Source: MWEH01 sp964392385 (lineage in GTDB: Bacteria > Bacillota > Clostridia > Christensenellales > DTU072). Taken from it: a stretch of DNA of 9,084 bases. Shown piece after piece: positions 7,264 through 9,084 of this stretch (position 1 is the first letter of the stretch; the number at the start of each line of letters is the position of its first letter). Below the pieces are notes generated by a model, which saw nothing but the letters and a program-made list of their open reading frames with translations, had not been told where the DNA came from and did not search any database. The position numbers and the translations under genes were made by a program. The stretch is taken from positions 1 to 9,084 of the forward strand of contig CAYMPR010000037.1 in NCBI GenBank assembly GCA_964392385.1. The letters are read 5' to 3'.

Positions 7264-7911
7264 TCTTTGTCTCATTATGTCAAGAATGTAGAGATCATCA
7301 ATTTGTTGCTGTTCTTTTATGTTGTAGTATTCAATTCTGGCATTGAAATCGCGCATTTTCCTTTTTGTGTAATATGTTTTGTATTCAACGTTATAACTGG
7401 ATACAAATGAAAGCTTTGAGAAAGCATTGGGAGAGATTAAAACAACTTGAATGCCAATTTTGCCTAGTTTTAAAGCACTTTGAAGTTGAGATAGCGAAAT
7501 TGAGTTGTTTAAAAACTCACGTGCAAAAGAAAAGTATGAATCATCAGCTCTATATCCAATTATGACGTCAACATTATCTAGACTAGGCGAAAAATTATGA
7601 ATAATGTAGTCTTTTGCTTTTTCAGCGGAGGGATTAGAGCAATTGAAAGAGCGATTTTTTAATAGCAGAGCCATCCAATTTAGTATATTGTACGATTTAG
7701 ATGATAAGTCTAGAACATTTAGTTTTTCTAAATCTAATAAATATTCATTTGCATATCCATCGCATTGATCTGGACAAGCCCATTCTTTTGCTAGGTCCAA
7801 ATTCATAGTGCAATAAAAACCTTGACCATAATCGTTGTATGGTTTTCCCTGACCATATTTAGGCTCACTTATAATATTATTTGAACCATGGTATATTACA
7901 ATCTTTCCCAT
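7234..7911 (-). CDS. DUF3990 toxin, predicted ADP-ribosyltransferase fold
   Basis: A 225-residue protein matching the DUF3990 family (PF13151), which comparative work places with ADP-ribosyltransferase-like folds. Family blocks in order are YHGSNNII (His8), NDYGQGFYCTMN with Tyr33, AKEWA at 41-45, DVIIGYRADDSYF near 115-127, and a final block KLGKIGIQVVLIS with Gln155 where other ART families carry the catalytic Glu/Gln. A His-Tyr-Gln triad is my reading. The likely role is as the toxin of the pair, modifying a cellular target with NAD; the target is unknown. It is first in the operon, 120 bases before the antitoxin. No ribosome binding site is well placed: the nearest GGAG is 15 bases from the ATG, and the -10 element ends only six bases before it, so the message may be leaderless. 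The last ~10 codons lie in the junction repeat, so the natural C-terminus may have been altered. Confidence 0.85.
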   Translation of the reverse strand: MGKIVIYHGSNNIISEPKYGQGKPYNDYGQGFYCTMNLDLAKEWACPDQCDGYANEYLLDLEKLNVLDLSSKSYNILNWMALLLKNRSFNCSNPSAEKAKDYIIHNFSPSLDNVDVIIGYRADDSYFSFAREFLNNSISLSQLQSALKLGKIGIQVVLISPNAFSKLSFVSSYNVEYKTYYTKRKMRDFNARIEYYNIKEQQQIDDLYILDIMRQRILNDDKRIF

Positions 7912-7917
7912 GAGAAT

Positions 7918-7926
7918 ATTATATCA
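7918..7926 (-). promoter_or_regulatory. extended -10 promoter of the toxin-antitoxin operon
   Basis: On the minus strand TGATATAAT (complement of 7918-7926) is a perfect extended -10. Counting to +1 puts the transcript start at 7911, the A of the toxin ATG. No good -35 lies 17 bases upstream (TAGTTT at 7946-7941), as is common for extended -10 promoters. A CTGGAG repeat overlaps the element, which would allow direct repression. Confidence 0.55.
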
Positions 7927-8020
7927 CTCCAGCGATACAAAAACTATTACTCCAGCGATATAAAATAAATAATTATCAACTATCACTCCAGCATGATTGT
8001 TAAAACTAATTCTCCAGTGA
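7924..8020 (-). repeat. four CTGGAG-core direct repeats at the toxin-antitoxin promoter (probable operator)
   Basis: On the minus strand the CTGGAG core occurs at 8017-8012, 7991-7986, 7955-7950 and 7932-7927, with spacings of 26, 36 and 23 bases. Flanks are shared as well: two copies read GCTGGAGTGATA, one GCTGGAGTAATA and one ACTGGAGAATTA. The copy nearest the gene runs into the -10 element. Position and number fit autoregulation by the XRE partner. Confidence 0.7.
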
Positions 8021-8047
8021 AAAAAATGCACCCATATGAGTGCATTT
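8020..8047 (-). terminator. intrinsic terminator of the P1-family peptidase gene
   Basis: On the minus strand AAATGCAC (8047-8040) pairs perfectly with GTGCATTT (8031-8024) around an eight-base loop, and seven T in a row overlap and follow the stem at 8026-8020. It lies 27 bases after the peptidase stop and shields the toxin operon from read-through. Confidence 0.85.
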
Positions 8048-8074
8048 AGGGATAGATTAGGATTAGTGAGAAAT

Positions 8075-9031
8075 CTACTTGGATTTTGACTTCCACATTT
8101 TTTGGAAGAACTTAAATAAGATGGGAGAAACTTTGTTTTGCACATTAGTATCTATGTTTGAAACTGAGGATTGAATTGCTCTTGCCACAAGACTTGGAAT
8201 AATGGAGGCCAAAATATCAAATTCGATAGCTACCTCGTTTGAGGACATGGTAAAGAAACAATCACCATCAAATGCTGTATGTGAAGGCGAGATGGATAGG
8301 GCAAGACCATCATGAGCTAAATCGCTTAAAATATTTGCTTGTACTTTATTAATTTTTGCATTGGTTAAAATACAACCAATTGTTGTGTTGGAGTTTTTGT
8401 ATTCAACTCCACCAGCACTCATAACACGTTTAACATCTAAAAAATTACCACTAGGATCTTTTGCACCAGCAATAATTTCGCCATTTCTTACAATATCTCC
8501 TAAAGGATTAACTGCAACAATAATTGCTATTTCGAGCTTATTAGAGGAGTAGGTTTGAACACCTAGTTCGGTCTTAATGGCATATTCCATACCAAGAACT
8601 TTACTTGCAGTAGCGCCAGTTGCTGCCCCCAGCAAGCCCTTTTTAAAGTTATTTACCTCTGCTAGTTCGCAAGCTTTATACCCAGCATCCTTACTTGGAA
8701 ATGCAAAGTTTTTATAGCTTAAATCATATAAAGATGCACCTGAAACTATGGGAACGATATAATCTCCAGCATTGTATCCTTTATTTTTTTCTTTTAGCCA
8801 TTGCATTACGCCACAAGAGGCCTCAAGGCCAAATGCAGAGCCACCTGATAAAACAACAGCATTAATAGTAGAGACTGTCTTTTCGGACTTTAGTAGATCT
8901 GTTTCTCTTGTTGCAGGAGCAGATCCCCTAACTGATACGCCGCCACAAGCCCCATCTTCAGCTAGAATCACCGTCACACCAGTTCCATTTTCACTGTCTG
9001 TAAAGTGACCAATTTTAAATTTATCTAACAT
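8075..9031 (-). CDS. P1-family peptidase (DmpA / S58 type)
   Basis: A 318-residue N-terminal-nucleophile hydrolase of the DmpA/BapA/ThnT family (peptidase family S58, COG3191), whose members are aminopeptidases, D-esterases or beta-peptidases. Family signatures are strong: GTGVTVI near 16-22, GGVSVRGSAPATRETDLL at 30-47, AVVLSGGSAFGLEA at 58-71, GAATGATASK near 135-144, and NTTIGCILTNA from 215. The precursor is expected to be cut between Asn215 and Thr216 to free Thr216 as the nucleophile, as in ThnT; a Ser is used in DmpA. HDGLALSISPSHTAFDGDCFF from ~240 completes the active-site region. No signal peptide is seen, so it should be cytoplasmic. GGAGG ends six bases before the ATG. The last ~25 residues are lysine-rich and longer than the core. 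Substrate is not predictable. Its promoter probably lies in or beyond the last 53 bases of the window, where I see no convincing elements. Confidence 0.94.
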   Translation of the reverse strand: MLDKFKIGHFTDSENGTGVTVILAEDGACGGVSVRGSAPATRETDLLKSEKTVSTINAVVLSGGSAFGLEASCGVMQWLKEKNKGYNAGDYIVPIVSGASLYDLSYKNFAFPSKDAGYKACELAEVNNFKKGLLGAATGATASKVLGMEYAIKTELGVQTYSSNKLEIAIIVAVNPLGDIVRNGEIIAGAKDPSGNFLDVKRVMSAGGVEYKNSNTTIGCILTNAKINKVQANILSDLAHDGLALSISPSHTAFDGDCFFTMSSNEVAIEFDILASIIPSLVARAIQSSVSNIDTNVQNKVSPILFKFFQKMWKSKSK

Positions 9032-9084
9032 AATTTTCCTCCGAGAAGAAAACCATATGACAAGAGTTTAGTGAACTTTTGTAA

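Noticed and set aside
7924..8047. Type III toxin-antitoxin layout (RNA antitoxin repeats plus terminator before a toxin gene)
   Set aside because: The hairpin lies upstream of the repeats in minus-strand order and belongs to the peptidase gene; the repeats are short and unevenly spaced, and the toxin is not a ToxN-type protein.
7924..8145. 73-residue minus-strand reading frame upstream of the toxin, a possible DUF3791-like small gene
   Set aside because: It overlaps the end of the peptidase gene, spans the terminator and the CTGGAG repeats, and has no family signature; its repeated residues only mirror the DNA repeats.
8361..8552. Plus-strand frames inside the peptidase gene (also 8772-9008)
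   Set aside because: They are shadows of the strongly conserved peptidase on the other strand.

Overview
The window is AT-rich (about one third G+C by eye), with AGGAGG-type ribosome binding sites, compact genes and U-tailed hairpin terminators. The protein families (a DUF3990/XRE toxin-antitoxin pair, an AlbA_2/HATPase regulator, a P1-family peptidase) suggest a low-GC Bacillota, probably Clostridia-like and possibly known only from a metagenome. This assignment is inference. A run of exactly 100 N shows that the sequence is a scaffolded draft.

Positions 1-4857 carry four plus-strand genes for membrane or surface functions: a CPA-type cation:proton antiporter with the electrogenic Asp-Asp pair, a cation diffusion facilitator homologue that seems to have lost most of its membrane metal site, a membrane-anchored calcineurin-like phosphoesterase, and a small four-helix membrane protein of unknown role ending in a clear terminator. 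The phosphoesterase is interrupted by the N gap. The 55 bases flush with each edge of the gap are identical, so the gap is probably a false join; collapsing it gives one clean 419-residue protein.

Positions 4910-7911 look like an accessory segment. A regulator with an AlbA_2 (Schlafen-type) domain, a GHKL-like ATPase domain and a C-terminal winged helix lies behind a promoter flanked by 11-bp direct repeats. Convergent to it is a toxin-antitoxin operon on the minus strand: a DUF3990 protein (predicted ADP-ribosyltransferase fold) followed by its XRE-type partner. Two features mark this operon. Four CTGGAG-core repeats cover the promoter, which sits so close to the toxin ATG that the message may be leaderless. 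A 70-bp tandem repeat fills the toxin-antitoxin junction, and each copy carries a copy of both the toxin stop region and the antitoxin start codon.

Positions 8020-9031 hold a P1-family (DmpA/S58) peptidase on the minus strand, with its terminator directly upstream of the toxin promoter region. No RNA gene, CRISPR array or insertion sequence was seen, and no gene-free stretch exceeds 300 bases.
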